Of a stretch of 6,881 nucleotides of DNA, positions 1-6,279 are shown one piece after another. Positions within the stretch are counted from its first letter, which is position 1. Each line of letters begins with the position of its first letter. This stretch comes from Deltaproteobacteria bacterium (lineage in GTDB: Bacteria; JAUYMQ01). The stretch is taken from positions 1 to 6,881 of the forward strand of contig JAUYMQ010000289.1 of the NCBI GenBank assembly GCA_030698575.1, read 5' to 3'. The translations under genes and the position numbers were made by a program. The notes beneath the pieces are model-generated. The model did no database searches. It saw only the letters and a program-made list of their open reading frames with translations, and had not been told where the DNA came from.

Positions 1-426
1 CGGGGCGGCAAGGCGATCCAGGACGCCTGCGATCGCCTCGCGCCCATCCCGCTCGGCGAATCGGCACGGACGACCGGCGGGGATCTCCGCCAGCCGCATG
101 TCATTCACGCGGCCGTCATGGAGTGGGGCGGCGCCGCGAGCGAGAACTCGATCCGTGACTGCACGCGTTCGGCGCTGCGCGTGGCCGCGGAGAATGGCGT
201 GCACTGCGTCGCCTTTCCCGCACTCGGTACGGGCGTGGGCGGCTTTCCGCTGAGAGGCTGCGCCGAGGTCATGCTGGCCGAGGCTCAGGCCTTCCTCGAC
301 AACAATCCCGGATCGGTCGAGCGGATCCTGTTCGTTCTTTTCGGGGAGCAGGCCTACCGGACCTTCGAGAGCGTGCTCGACAGCATCAAGATCCAGCGCA
401 TGGCCGATCGGCTGCCGCGGGCCTAG
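1..426 (+). CDS. Macro-domain (ADP-ribose-binding) protein, C-terminal part
   Basis: This reading frame is open from the first base and ends at TAG 424-426, so 141 residues are visible and the N-terminus lies outside the window. The fragment reads as the second half of a macro domain, a fold that binds ADP-ribose and often removes it from proteins or hydrolyses O-acetyl-ADP-ribose. Visible family signatures are GGKAIQDACD (visible residues 2-11), IPLGESARTTGG (16-27), the HVIHA strand (33-37) and the phosphate-binding loop PALGTGVGGFPL (73-84). The first ligand-binding loop, usually rich in Asn (NAAN-like), would lie upstream and cannot be judged. The ATG at 118 sits inside the domain, after the GG and VIHA motifs, so it is not the true start. 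About 30 residues follow the last core strand. The specific substrate cannot be told from the fragment, and no link to heme synthesis is evident. The 111-nt gap and the promoter candidate after it suggest a separate transcription unit. Confidence 0.86.
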   Translation, partial: RGGKAIQDACDRLAPIPLGESARTTGGDLRQPHVIHAAVMEWGGAASENSIRDCTRSALRVAAENGVHCVAFPALGTGVGGFPLRGCAEVMLAEAQAFLDNNPGSVERILFVLFGEQAYRTFESVLDSIKIQRMADRLPRA

Positions 427-481
427 GGCCCGGCGGACCTTCACGTTGCGCCGCCGAAGTCGCCCTATCTCCTTGAACCTA

Positions 482-511
482 TTGACACTTTCGGCGTCCC
501 GGGACTATCAT
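482..511 (+). promoter_or_regulatory. Candidate sigma70-type promoter of the hem operon
   Basis: A perfect -35 hexamer TTGACA (482-487) is followed after 18 bp by TATCAT (506-511), which matches the -10 consensus TATAAT at five of six positions. Transcription would begin near 518, leaving a leader of about 20 nt before the GTG at 538. It lies in the only sizeable intergenic gap of the window, just before the first gene of a tightly packed operon. This is a pattern match only; promoter consensus is less reliable in GC-rich organisms, but AT-rich hexamers in this GC-rich setting stand out. Confidence 0.55.
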
Positions 512-518
512 CCCGGGA
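497..518. repeat. Twin TCCCGGGA repeat flanking the -10 box, possible operator
   Basis: The octamer TCCCGGGA occurs at 497-504 and again at 511-518, separated by six bases (CTATCA). Each octamer is its own reverse complement, so the pair is both a direct repeat with a 14-bp period and a perfect inverted repeat (8-bp arms, 6-nt loop). The -10 hexamer TATCAT lies between the arms and shares its last base with the second one. A regulator bound here would block the promoter, so an operator is the natural inference. A rho-independent terminator for the macro gene is less likely because no T-run follows (next bases ACCCCCTGCG). Chance is possible in GC-rich DNA. Confidence 0.45.
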
Positions 519-537
519 ACCCCCTGCGAGGCCACCC

Positions 538-1332
538 GTGACCCTGCCGCTTCTGATAGCGGTCGCCGCCGCTTACCTCGGTGCATCCCTCCTCTACCTG
601 CGGCTCTTCCTGGCCGGGGGAGAGGCTGGTGAGGCGGCCGCCCGCCGCACCCTGGCGGCCGGCTTCCTCCTGCACACCGCGAGCTTCGTGCTCCTCCATG
701 TTTGGGCCGTGCGCGAGGGGATCGCGGTGCAGGAGTCGGTCTCTTTCATGGCCTACGCGATTGTCGGCCTCTGGCTGGTCTTCCAGCATCGGTGGCGAGC
801 AAAGGTTCTCGGCGCGGTGCTCGCGCCCCTCGCCTTCCTCCTCGTCTTCTACGCGACGCTTCCCCTCGGCCCGGGCGCGTCAGACACGGGGCTCCGGTCG
901 TTCTGGTCGCACTTTCACATCCTCCTCTCCATCGGCGGCTTTGCGTTTCTCGCTGTCGCCTTCGCGGCGGGGCTGACCTATCTCCTGCAGGACCGCAAGC
1001 TGAAGGGGAGGAAGACGGAGTCCATCGAGCAGGTCGTTTTCCGGCTCCCCTCGCTCGAGGTTCTCGATCGGATGAATTCCTTCTGCCTGCTTTACGGCTT
1101 TCCGATCCTGACGCTCGGCATGATCATGGGCGGACTCTGGGAGTGGGCCCTCGGGAGTGGATGGGGCTGGGATCTGAAGATCCAGCTCTCCATCGCCACC
1201 TGGGTCTTTTACCTGATCGTTCTTCTGGCACGGCTCGTCGGACACCAACGTGGGCGCCGCGTTGCGCTCCTCTCCGTGGTGGGGTTCGTCATGCTCGCCT
1301 CCAGTTACATCGGCGGGCGGGCGCTGGGGTAG
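538..1332 (+). CDS. hemX: HemX/CcsA-family cytochrome c assembly membrane protein
   Basis: A 264-residue integral membrane protein of the CcsA/HemX (cytochrome c assembly) family. Eight hydrophobic segments can be seen at roughly residues 3-26, 39-57, 67-84, 89-108, 122-148, 181-200, 213-234 and 240-259. Family marks are the FWSHFHILLSIGGFAF segment (122-137) running into LTYLLQDRKLKGRK, and a tryptophan-rich stretch, GGLWEWALGSGWGWDLK (198-214), resembling the WWD region that handles heme in CcsA proteins. The match to WSWDPKE is loose and no HSYG-like C-terminal motif is present (it ends SSYIGGRALG), which fits HemX rather than a full cytochrome c synthase. In Bacillus, HemX is reported to lower the cellular amount of HemA; here the gene directly precedes hemA with a 5-nt gap, so a similar role is plausible but inferred. 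The start is GTG 538, preceded by a modest GCGAGG (526-531) and by the promoter candidate. Expected location is the cytoplasmic membrane. Confidence 0.85.
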   Translation: MTLPLLIAVAAAYLGASLLYLRLFLAGGEAGEAAARRTLAAGFLLHTASFVLLHVWAVREGIAVQESVSFMAYAIVGLWLVFQHRWRAKVLGAVLAPLAFLLVFYATLPLGPGASDTGLRSFWSHFHILLSIGGFAFLAVAFAAGLTYLLQDRKLKGRKTESIEQVVFRLPSLEVLDRMNSFCLLYGFPILTLGMIMGGLWEWALGSGWGWDLKIQLSIATWVFYLIVLLARLVGHQRGRRVALLSVVGFVMLASSYIGGRALG

Positions 1333-1337
1333 GGGGC

Positions 1338-2609
1338 ATGGAGCTTCTCATCGCGGGCATATCGCACAAGACTGCGCCGGTGACGCTGCGCGAGCGATAC
1401 TCTTACACCGAGTCGGAGCCGGGAGGCGCCCTGCGTTCGCTCTGGGAAGAGGGGGGGCTCGACGAGGCCTTCCTCGTCTCGACCTGCAACCGCGTGGAGG
1501 TGCTTGCGGTCGTGCCGACCCTTGCCGAAGCGCGAGAGCGGCTCGGCGACTGGATCGCACGGGCCCACGGCGAGCCCGCGGGGGCCATCGGCAACCATCT
1601 CTATTTCTACGAAGGTGAGCAGGCGGTCCGGCACCTGTTCCGCGTGGCGGCGAGCCTCGACAGCATGGTCGTGGGCGAACCCCAGATCCTGGGCCAGATC
1701 AAGGCGGCCTACCGCGTAGCGAGCGATCTCGGGGCGACGGGGCCCCTGGTGAACCGCCTGATGCAGCGGGCCTTCTCTGTGGCCAAGCGCGTGCGCACTG
1801 AGACGGGCGTGGCCGAGGCCTCCGTCTCGGTCAGCTCTGTGGCTGTTCAGCTCGCGCGACGCATCTTCGACAATCTTGATGACAAGGGCGTGGTGCTTCT
1901 CGGCGCGGGCGAGATGATCAAGACGGCCGCGCGCATTCTCCGCGACTCCGGCGTGGGGCGGCTGCTGGTGCTGAACCGCACGGCCGAGCGGGCACGGAAC
2001 CTCGCGCGCGAGGTGGGTGGCGAGGCCGGCTCGCTCGAGGATCTCGCGGCGCGGCTTCCGGAAGCCGACATCCTACTCACCTCGCTTGCCGACAGCCCCG
2101 GGCTGGTCACCGTCGCCATGATCCGCCGAGCGCTCGAGCGGCGCGAGAACCGCCCCATGTTCCTCATCGACATCGCCGTTCCGCGAAACGTCGAGGCAGC
2201 CGTCAACGGGCTCGACAGCGCCTATCTCTACAACCTGGACGATCTGGCGGGGCTGGCGGAGGCCAACGCGAGAGGCCGGTCTGAAGAGGCCACGCGCGCG
2301 GAGGCGATCGTCCAGGAGGAAGCGGAGGCCTTCGTCCGGTGGCTGGCCTCGCTCGACGCCATTCCGACCATCAGCCGGCTCAGCGCCTTCGGCGAGGAGA
2401 TCAGGAAGCACGAGGTCGAGAAGGCGCTCTCCGCGCTCGGTCCCCTCCCCGAGGCGCAACGGCAGGTGGTCGAGGGGCTCTCCAACGCCATCGTTCGCAA
2501 ACTGCTCCACAGGCCCCTTACCCGCATCAGGCGCGAGAGCGAGACCGGCCGCGCCAGGAACGCGCTCATCTGGGTGAAAGATCTCTTCAATCTGGACGAC
2601 GGGGAGTGA
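1338..2609 (+). CDS. hemA: Glutamyl-tRNA reductase
   Basis: HemA reduces glutamyl-tRNA(Glu) with NADPH to glutamate-1-semialdehyde, the first committed step of C5-pathway tetrapyrrole synthesis in the cytoplasm. The product is 423 residues, normal for the family. Visible marks are GISHKTAPV (7-15), STCNR with the catalytic Cys50, H99 in RHLFRVAASLDSMVVGE followed by PQILGQIK (the usual active-site His and substrate-recognition region), the Rossmann NADPH loop LLGAGEM (187-193), LNRT (212-215), FLIDIAVPRNVE (275-286), and a C-terminal helical dimerisation domain from about 310 to 423 containing KLLHRPLTRIR (388-398). The start is ATG 1338, five bases after the hemX stop; the G-run AGGGGG immediately upstream is too close to be a good ribosome site, so coupling to hemX translation is likely. 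The frame stays open back to about 702, but that part overlaps hemX and is not coding. The glutamate-1-semialdehyde aminotransferase needed next is not in this window. Confidence 0.98.
   Translation: MELLIAGISHKTAPVTLRERYSYTESEPGGALRSLWEEGGLDEAFLVSTCNRVEVLAVVPTLAEARERLGDWIARAHGEPAGAIGNHLYFYEGEQAVRHLFRVAASLDSMVVGEPQILGQIKAAYRVASDLGATGPLVNRLMQRAFSVAKRVRTETGVAEASVSVSSVAVQLARRIFDNLDDKGVVLLGAGEMIKTAARILRDSGVGRLLVLNRTAERARNLAREVGGEAGSLEDLAARLPEADILLTSLADSPGLVTVAMIRRALERRENRPMFLIDIAVPRNVEAAVNGLDSAYLYNLDDLAGLAEANARGRSEEATRAEAIVQEEAEAFVRWLASLDAIPTISRLSAFGEEIRKHEVEKALSALGPLPEAQRQVVEGLSNAIVRKLLHRPLTRIRRESETGRARNALIWVKDLFNLDDGE
2601..2606 (+). promoter_or_regulatory. Ribosome binding site that sets the hemC start
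   Basis: GGGGAG lies inside the last codons of hemA. It is 8 nt from the GTG at 2615 but touches the alternative in-frame GTG at 2606, so 2615 is the better start. The hemC protein then begins MSLRIGTRRS, which matches the usual N-terminus of the family. Confidence 0.55.
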
Positions 2610-2614
2610 CACCT

Positions 2615-3553
2615 GTGTCGCTTCGCATCGGAACACGCCGCAGCGCGCTCGCGCGAGTTCAGGCCGAGCAGATGCGCGCGGCTCTCTCGCGCCACTTCCC
2701 CGATCTCTCACTGAGACTCGTTCCCATGCAGACCTCGGGAGACCGGCTTCAGGGCGCTCCGCTGGCGGCCGCGGGGGGCAAGGCGCTCTTCGTGAAAGAG
2801 CTGGAAGAGGCGCTGCTTGCCGGGCGGATCGATCTGGCGGTCCACAGCCTGAAGGACGTGCCCGCCGTGCTGCCCGCCGGGCTCCATCTCGGCGCTATCA
2901 CCGAGCGTGAGGATCCGCGCGACGCCCTCGTGGCGCCCGAGCACGGAACACTCGCGCGCCTGCCTGCGGGCGCGCGCATCGGAACCGGCGCCCTCAGGCG
3001 GCAGTCGCAGCTCCTGCGCCGGAGGCCGGACATCCTGGTGGTTCCCCTGCGCGGCAACGTGCCCACGCGCATCGAGAAGATCGAACGTGAAGGGCTCGAC
3101 GGCGTGGTGCTGGCGTTCGCGGGGCTTCGCCGTCTGGGACTCGCGTCGCGGGTCACCGAGGTGCTCGACATCGCGACCTGCGTTCCCGCCGTCGGCCAGG
3201 GCGCGCTGGGCCTCGAATGCCGCGCGGACGACGCAAGGACGAACGCGATGCTGTCGCGCCTCGAGCACCCGGCGAGCGCGGTGGCCGCCGCCGCCGAGCG
3301 CGCCTTCCTCGGTCGGCTGGGGGGAGGCTGCCAGGTTCCGATGGGTGGGCACGCGACCGTCGAAGACGGCGAGGTGATGATGCGCGCCTTCGTCGGCTCC
3401 CCCGACGGCAAGCGGGTCGTGGAGGGGGAGCAAAGGGGACCGGAGGGTTCGGCCGCGGAACTGGGTCGGGCGCTGGCGGAGGAGCTGCTGGATCGCGGCG
3501 CCGGCGAGATCCTCGCGGCGCTGGGCGCGCCAGGCGAAACGGGCGAGAGATGA
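2615..3553 (+). CDS. hemC: Hydroxymethylbilane synthase (porphobilinogen deaminase)
   Basis: HemC polymerises four porphobilinogens into the linear tetrapyrrole hydroxymethylbilane in the cytoplasm, using a covalently bound dipyrromethane cofactor. The product is 312 residues, the usual size. Marks in order are RIGTRRSALA (4-13), the loop GGKALFVKELEEALL (54-68), HSLKDVP with the catalytic Asp81, EREDPRDALV (97-106), LRRQ (127-130), VPLRGNVPTRI (143-153), VPAVGQGALGLECR (190-203), and GGGCQVPMG with Cys239 that carries the cofactor. The segment normally reading GTSSLRR is GTGALRR here (123-129), so both serines of a cofactor/substrate-contacting turn are replaced; the two arginines are kept. 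The start is GTG 2615, 5 nt after hemA, chosen by the GGGGAG spacing; GTG 2606, which overlaps the hemA stop as GTGA, would add three residues. The end overlaps the start of cobA-hemD as ATGA. Its product is the substrate of the HemD half of the next gene. Confidence 0.97.
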   Translation: MSLRIGTRRSALARVQAEQMRAALSRHFPDLSLRLVPMQTSGDRLQGAPLAAAGGKALFVKELEEALLAGRIDLAVHSLKDVPAVLPAGLHLGAITEREDPRDALVAPEHGTLARLPAGARIGTGALRRQSQLLRRRPDILVVPLRGNVPTRIEKIEREGLDGVVLAFAGLRRLGLASRVTEVLDIATCVPAVGQGALGLECRADDARTNAMLSRLEHPASAVAAAAERAFLGRLGGGCQVPMGGHATVEDGEVMMRAFVGSPDGKRVVEGEQRGPEGSAAELGRALAEELLDRGAGEILAALGAPGETGER

Positions 3554-5094
3554 GCGGGAACGAAACGAGCGGGAAGGTCTATCTCGTCGGCGGCGGCCCG
3601 GGCGATCCGGGACTGCTCACCCTCCGGGGGCGCGAGCTGCTATCGAGGGCCGACGTTGTGGTCTACGATTTTCTCGCGAACGAAGCGCTCCTCGTGCACG
3701 CGCGCGAGGACGCGGAGATCGTCTTCCTCGGCCGCCGCGGCGGCGGAGAGACGCGCGCGCAGGCGGAGATCAACCGGCTTCTCGTGAAGCACGCCCGCGA
3801 GGGAAAGCAGGTCGTCCGGCTCAAGGGGGGCGATCCGCTGGTCTTCGGGCGCGGCGGCGAGGAGGCGCTGGCCCTCGCGGAGGCGGGCATTCCCTTCGAG
3901 ATCGTGCCGGGCGTCACCTCCGCCTTCGCCGTCCCGCTCTACGCGGGCATTCCGGTGACGCACCGCGATCTGGCCTCGAGCGTCTCGGTTGTGACCGGCC
4001 ACGAGCTGCCAGGCAAGGAGGAGAGCGCGGTCGACTGGGCGCGTGTTGCGCCCGGCAAGGGGACGCTCGTCTTTCTCATGGGGACGACCCACCTCCCCGA
4101 GATCGCCGCGACGCTCATCGCCAATGGGCGCGCCGCCGACACGCCCTCGGCCGTTATTCGCTGGGGCACCCGCGCCGCGCAACAGACCGTCACGGCGCCG
4201 CTCGGCGAGATTTCAAAAGCGGCGTCCGACGCCGGCATCCGTCCACCGACGGTCTTCGTCGTGGGAGAAGTCGTGGGACTCCGGGATGGGCTCCAGTGGT
4301 TCGAGAAGAAGCCGCTCTTCGGCAGGCGAGTTCTCGTGACCCGCGCCCGTGCGCAGGCCGGCGCCCTGGCCGAACGCCTGGCTGATCAGGGCGCCGAGGT
4401 TGTTCCCTTTCCGGTCATTGCCTTCCGCGATCCCGATGACCCGGCGCCACTCACGCGCGCCCTGGCCGAGATCGATCACTACGACGGCGTGATCTTCACG
4501 AGCGCGAACGCCGTCGAACGATTCTTCCCCCGCGCGCTTGCCGCCGGGGTTGACGCGAGGCGCCTGGCGGGCAAGATCGTCGCGGCCATCGTCGCGGAAA
4601 CGGCCGCTGCCGTGGCGCGGAATGGAGTCAGGGCCGACATCGTTCCGGAGCGTTACGTGGCCGAGGCGCTTGCCGACGCGCTCGCGTCGCACGCTCCGCT
4701 CCGCGGGAAGCGCTTCCTCCTTCCCCGCGCGCGCGTGGCGCGGGAGGCCCTCCCGAAGGCGCTGGCCGATGCGGGCGCGCGCTGCGACGTCGTGGAGGTC
4801 TACCGCACCGTCCCGCCGGCGGGCGGCGGCGAACGGCTCGCCGCCTTGCTGCGGGAGGGGGGCATCGACGTGGTGACCTTCACCTCCTCGTCCACGGTGC
4901 GCAATTTTCTCGCGCTGCTGCCCCGGGGAGATGCGCAGGATCTACTGGGCGCAAGCGTGGTAGCCTGTATCGGACCGATCACGGCCGACACGGCGCGTGA
5001 GGCGGGGCTAAAGCCCGCCATCGTCGCGAACACCCACACGGTGGCCGGGCTGGCGGAAGCCATCCTGGATCATTTTCAGAAGGAGAGACGGTGA
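3550..5094 (+). CDS. cobA-hemD: Fused uroporphyrinogen-III C-methyltransferase / uroporphyrinogen-III synthase
   Basis: A 514-residue bifunctional protein. Residues 9-250 are a SAM-dependent uroporphyrinogen-III C-methyltransferase (CobA/SUMT, making precorrin-2): [15 protein letters not shown] (11-25), [18 protein letters not shown] (88-105), VPGVTSAF (119-126), [10 protein letters not shown] (131-140), VTGHE (148-152) and [10 protein letters not shown] (204-213). Residues 258-514 are uroporphyrinogen-III synthase (HemD), which closes hydroxymethylbilane into the asymmetric ring: [17 protein letters not shown] (257-273), [13 protein letters not shown] (314-326), [10 protein letters not shown] (444-453) and [15 protein letters not shown] (473-487). 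The halves are joined by a short stretch around 248-257 with no stop, so this is a true fusion, as known in several anaerobe and delta-type lineages. The ATG at 3550 overlaps the hemC stop (ATGA), implying coupled translation; the frame open back to 3217 is hemC shadow. The fusion places ring closure next to the step that diverts its product from heme to siroheme or cobalamin. One HemD motif, IVAETAAAV (347-355), lacks the usual IGxxTA form. Confidence 0.96.
   Translation: MSGNETSGKVYLVGGGPGDPGLLTLRGRELLSRADVVVYDFLANEALLVHAREDAEIVFLGRRGGGETRAQAEINRLLVKHAREGKQVVRLKGGDPLVFGRGGEEALALAEAGIPFEIVPGVTSAFAVPLYAGIPVTHRDLASSVSVVTGHELPGKEESAVDWARVAPGKGTLVFLMGTTHLPEIAATLIANGRAADTPSAVIRWGTRAAQQTVTAPLGEISKAASDAGIRPPTVFVVGEVVGLRDGLQWFEKKPLFGRRVLVTRARAQAGALAERLADQGAEVVPFPVIAFRDPDDPAPLTRALAEIDHYDGVIFTSANAVERFFPRALAAGVDARRLAGKIVAAIVAETAAAVARNGVRADIVPERYVAEALADALASHAPLRGKRFLLPRARVAREALPKALADAGARCDVVEVYRTVPPAGGGERLAALLREGGIDVVTFTSSSTVRNFLALLPRGDAQDLLGASVVACIGPITADTAREAGLKPAIVANTHTVAGLAEAILDHFQKERR
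5080..5087 (+). promoter_or_regulatory. Strong ribosome binding site of hemB
   Basis: AAGGAGAG, the best Shine-Dalgarno match in the window, lies within the last codons of cobA-hemD, with the core AGGAG (5081-5085) 5 nt from GTG 5091. It fixes GTG as the hemB start despite the overlap with the upstream stop (GTGA, 5091-5094) and suggests efficient translation of hemB. Confidence 0.7.
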
Positions 5095-6071
5095 CTGCGT
5101 TTCCAACAGAGCGGCCTCGCAGGCTCAGGCGTACCGGGTGGATCCGCGATCTCGTGCGCGAGACGCGGCTCTCGCGGGAGAGCCTCGTCTACCCGCTCTT
5201 CGTTGTCGAGGGGAAGGGCGTGCGCGACGAGATAGACGCGATGCCGGGCCAGTTTCACTACAGCGTCGATACGCTTCTGAAGGAAGCAGTCGAGGCGAAG
5301 GATCTCGGCATCCGGGCGATACTTCTGTTCGGCCTGCCGGGGCGGAAGGACGCCGCCGGCTCCGAAGCCCACGCGGAGGAGGGCGTCGTGCAGCGCGCGC
5401 TGCGCGCCCTCCGGAGCGAGGTGCCCGATCTCGGCCTCATGACCGACGTCTGCCTGTGCGGATACACCGATCATGGTCACTGCGGGAAGATCGCCGACGG
5501 CGAGATCGACAACGATGCCACGCTGGAGATTCTCGGCAAGGTGGCGCTCTCCCATGCCCGCGCGGGCGCCGACTTCGTGGCCCCCTCCGACATGATGGAC
5601 GGCCGGGTCGGTTTCATCCGTGAAGTGCTCGACGCGCACGGATTTCCCGGAACCGGCATCCTCGCCTACTCGGCGAAGTTCGCGTCGAGCTACTACGGCC
5701 CCTTCCGCGAGGCGGCCCACTCGAGTCCCGGGGAGGGTGACCGCCGCGGTTACCAGATGGATCCTGCCAACCGCCGCGAGGCGATGCGGGAGCTGATCCT
5801 CGACGCGGAGGAGGGGGCCGACATGCTGATGGTCAAGCCCGCGCTCCCCTGCCTCGATGTGATCCGGGATGCCCGCGAGCGCTTCGAGCTGCCGATCGCG
5901 GCCTACCAGGTGAGCGGCGAGTACGCGACGATCGTGGCCGCCGCCGAACGCGGGTGGGTGGATCGAAATCAGATGATGATGGAATCGCTCACCGCGATCC
6001 GGCGCGCCGGCGCCGACATCGTGGTCACCTATTTCGCCAAGGAGGCCGCGCGGCTGCTCGCGCGCGTTTGA
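5091..6071 (+). CDS. hemB: Delta-aminolevulinic acid dehydratase (porphobilinogen synthase), zinc type
   Basis: HemB condenses two 5-aminolevulinate molecules into porphobilinogen in the cytoplasm, feeding HemC. The product is 326 residues, typical length. It starts with a short arm, then [16 protein letters not shown] (13-28) and [10 protein letters not shown] (32-41). The metal-binding stretch [14 protein letters not shown] (119-132) supplies Cys121, Cys123 and Cys131, the catalytic-zinc triad, rather than the Asp-rich form of magnesium-only enzymes. The two Schiff-base lysines are K196 in YSAKFAS and K249 in [16 protein letters not shown] (164-173) and AYQVSGEYA (271-279) are also standard. 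The 982-base region has a long open frame on the opposite strand (5076-6293), which I take as a high-GC shadow. It is the last recognised heme gene in the operon; hemL, which often follows in other bacteria, is absent and is replaced by the small gene at 6084. Confidence 0.98.
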   Translation: MTAFPTERPRRLRRTGWIRDLVRETRLSRESLVYPLFVVEGKGVRDEIDAMPGQFHYSVDTLLKEAVEAKDLGIRAILLFGLPGRKDAAGSEAHAEEGVVQRALRALRSEVPDLGLMTDVCLCGYTDHGHCGKIADGEIDNDATLEILGKVALSHARAGADFVAPSDMMDGRVGFIREVLDAHGFPGTGILAYSAKFASSYYGPFREAAHSSPGEGDRRGYQMDPANRREAMRELILDAEEGADMLMVKPALPCLDVIRDARERFELPIAAYQVSGEYATIVAAAERGWVDRNQMMMESLTAIRRAGADIVVTYFAKEAARLLARV

Positions 6072-6083
6072 GGGGGACCGATC

Positions 6084-6272
6084 GTGGAAGAACAGATCGA
6101 ATACAAGGTGGTCGAGTCGAGCGACGTGAGCGACCTGACGCTCGAAAAGATCCTGAACGAATGGGTCAGCCAGGGATGGCGTTTCGAGAGCATGCAGTTT
6201 GTCGTGCGCGACGCTTCCCGCCGGCCTGCGATGGCCTTCATCCTGTTCACGCGCGCGCGCCAGGGGGGCTGA
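6084..6272 (+). CDS. Small DUF4177-like protein of unknown function
   Basis: A 62-residue protein starting at GTG 6084, with AGGGGG (6071-6076) 7 nt upstream, 12 nt after hemB and 7 nt before polA. Its pattern, IEYKVVE near the start (5-11), then LEKILNEWVSQGWRFESMQ (20-38) and a final strand MAFILFTR (50-57), resembles DUF4177, a small beta-alpha-beta-beta family whose hallmark is an N-terminal EYKVV strand and an LNE-x(3)-GW helix. No signal peptide, membrane segment or catalytic motif is visible, so a cytoplasmic protein is expected. Family function is unknown. Its lock-step position in the operon suggests co-expression with heme genes, but a role in heme metabolism is only guilt by association. 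Codon use and GC match the neighbours, and the ribosome site supports a real gene. Confidence 0.75.
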   Translation: MEEQIEYKVVESSDVSDLTLEKILNEWVSQGWRFESMQFVVRDASRRPAMAFILFTRARQGG

Positions 6273-6279
6273 TATCCCG

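Noticed and set aside
118-426. Separate 102-residue protein starting at ATG 118
   Set aside because: The frame is open to base 1 and the upstream part carries conserved macro-domain motifs, so ATG 118 is internal.
431-456. CGGCGG/CCGCCG inverted repeat after the macro gene as a terminator
   Set aside because: Six-base arms with a 14-nt loop and no following T-run; such pairs are expected by chance in DNA this GC-rich.
702-1337. Upstream extension of the hemA frame (would give a 635-residue protein)
   Set aside because: It overlaps the hemX gene in another frame and translates to Arg/Gly/Pro-rich sequence; GluTR starts at ATG 1338 with a standard N-terminus.
2708-3433. Long minus-strand open frame opposite hemC
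   Set aside because: HemC is clearly coded on the + strand, and the minus product has no recognisable family pattern.
3217-3549. Upstream extension of the cobA-hemD frame
   Set aside because: It is an Arg/Gly-rich shadow of hemC; the SUMT domain begins a few residues after ATG 3550.
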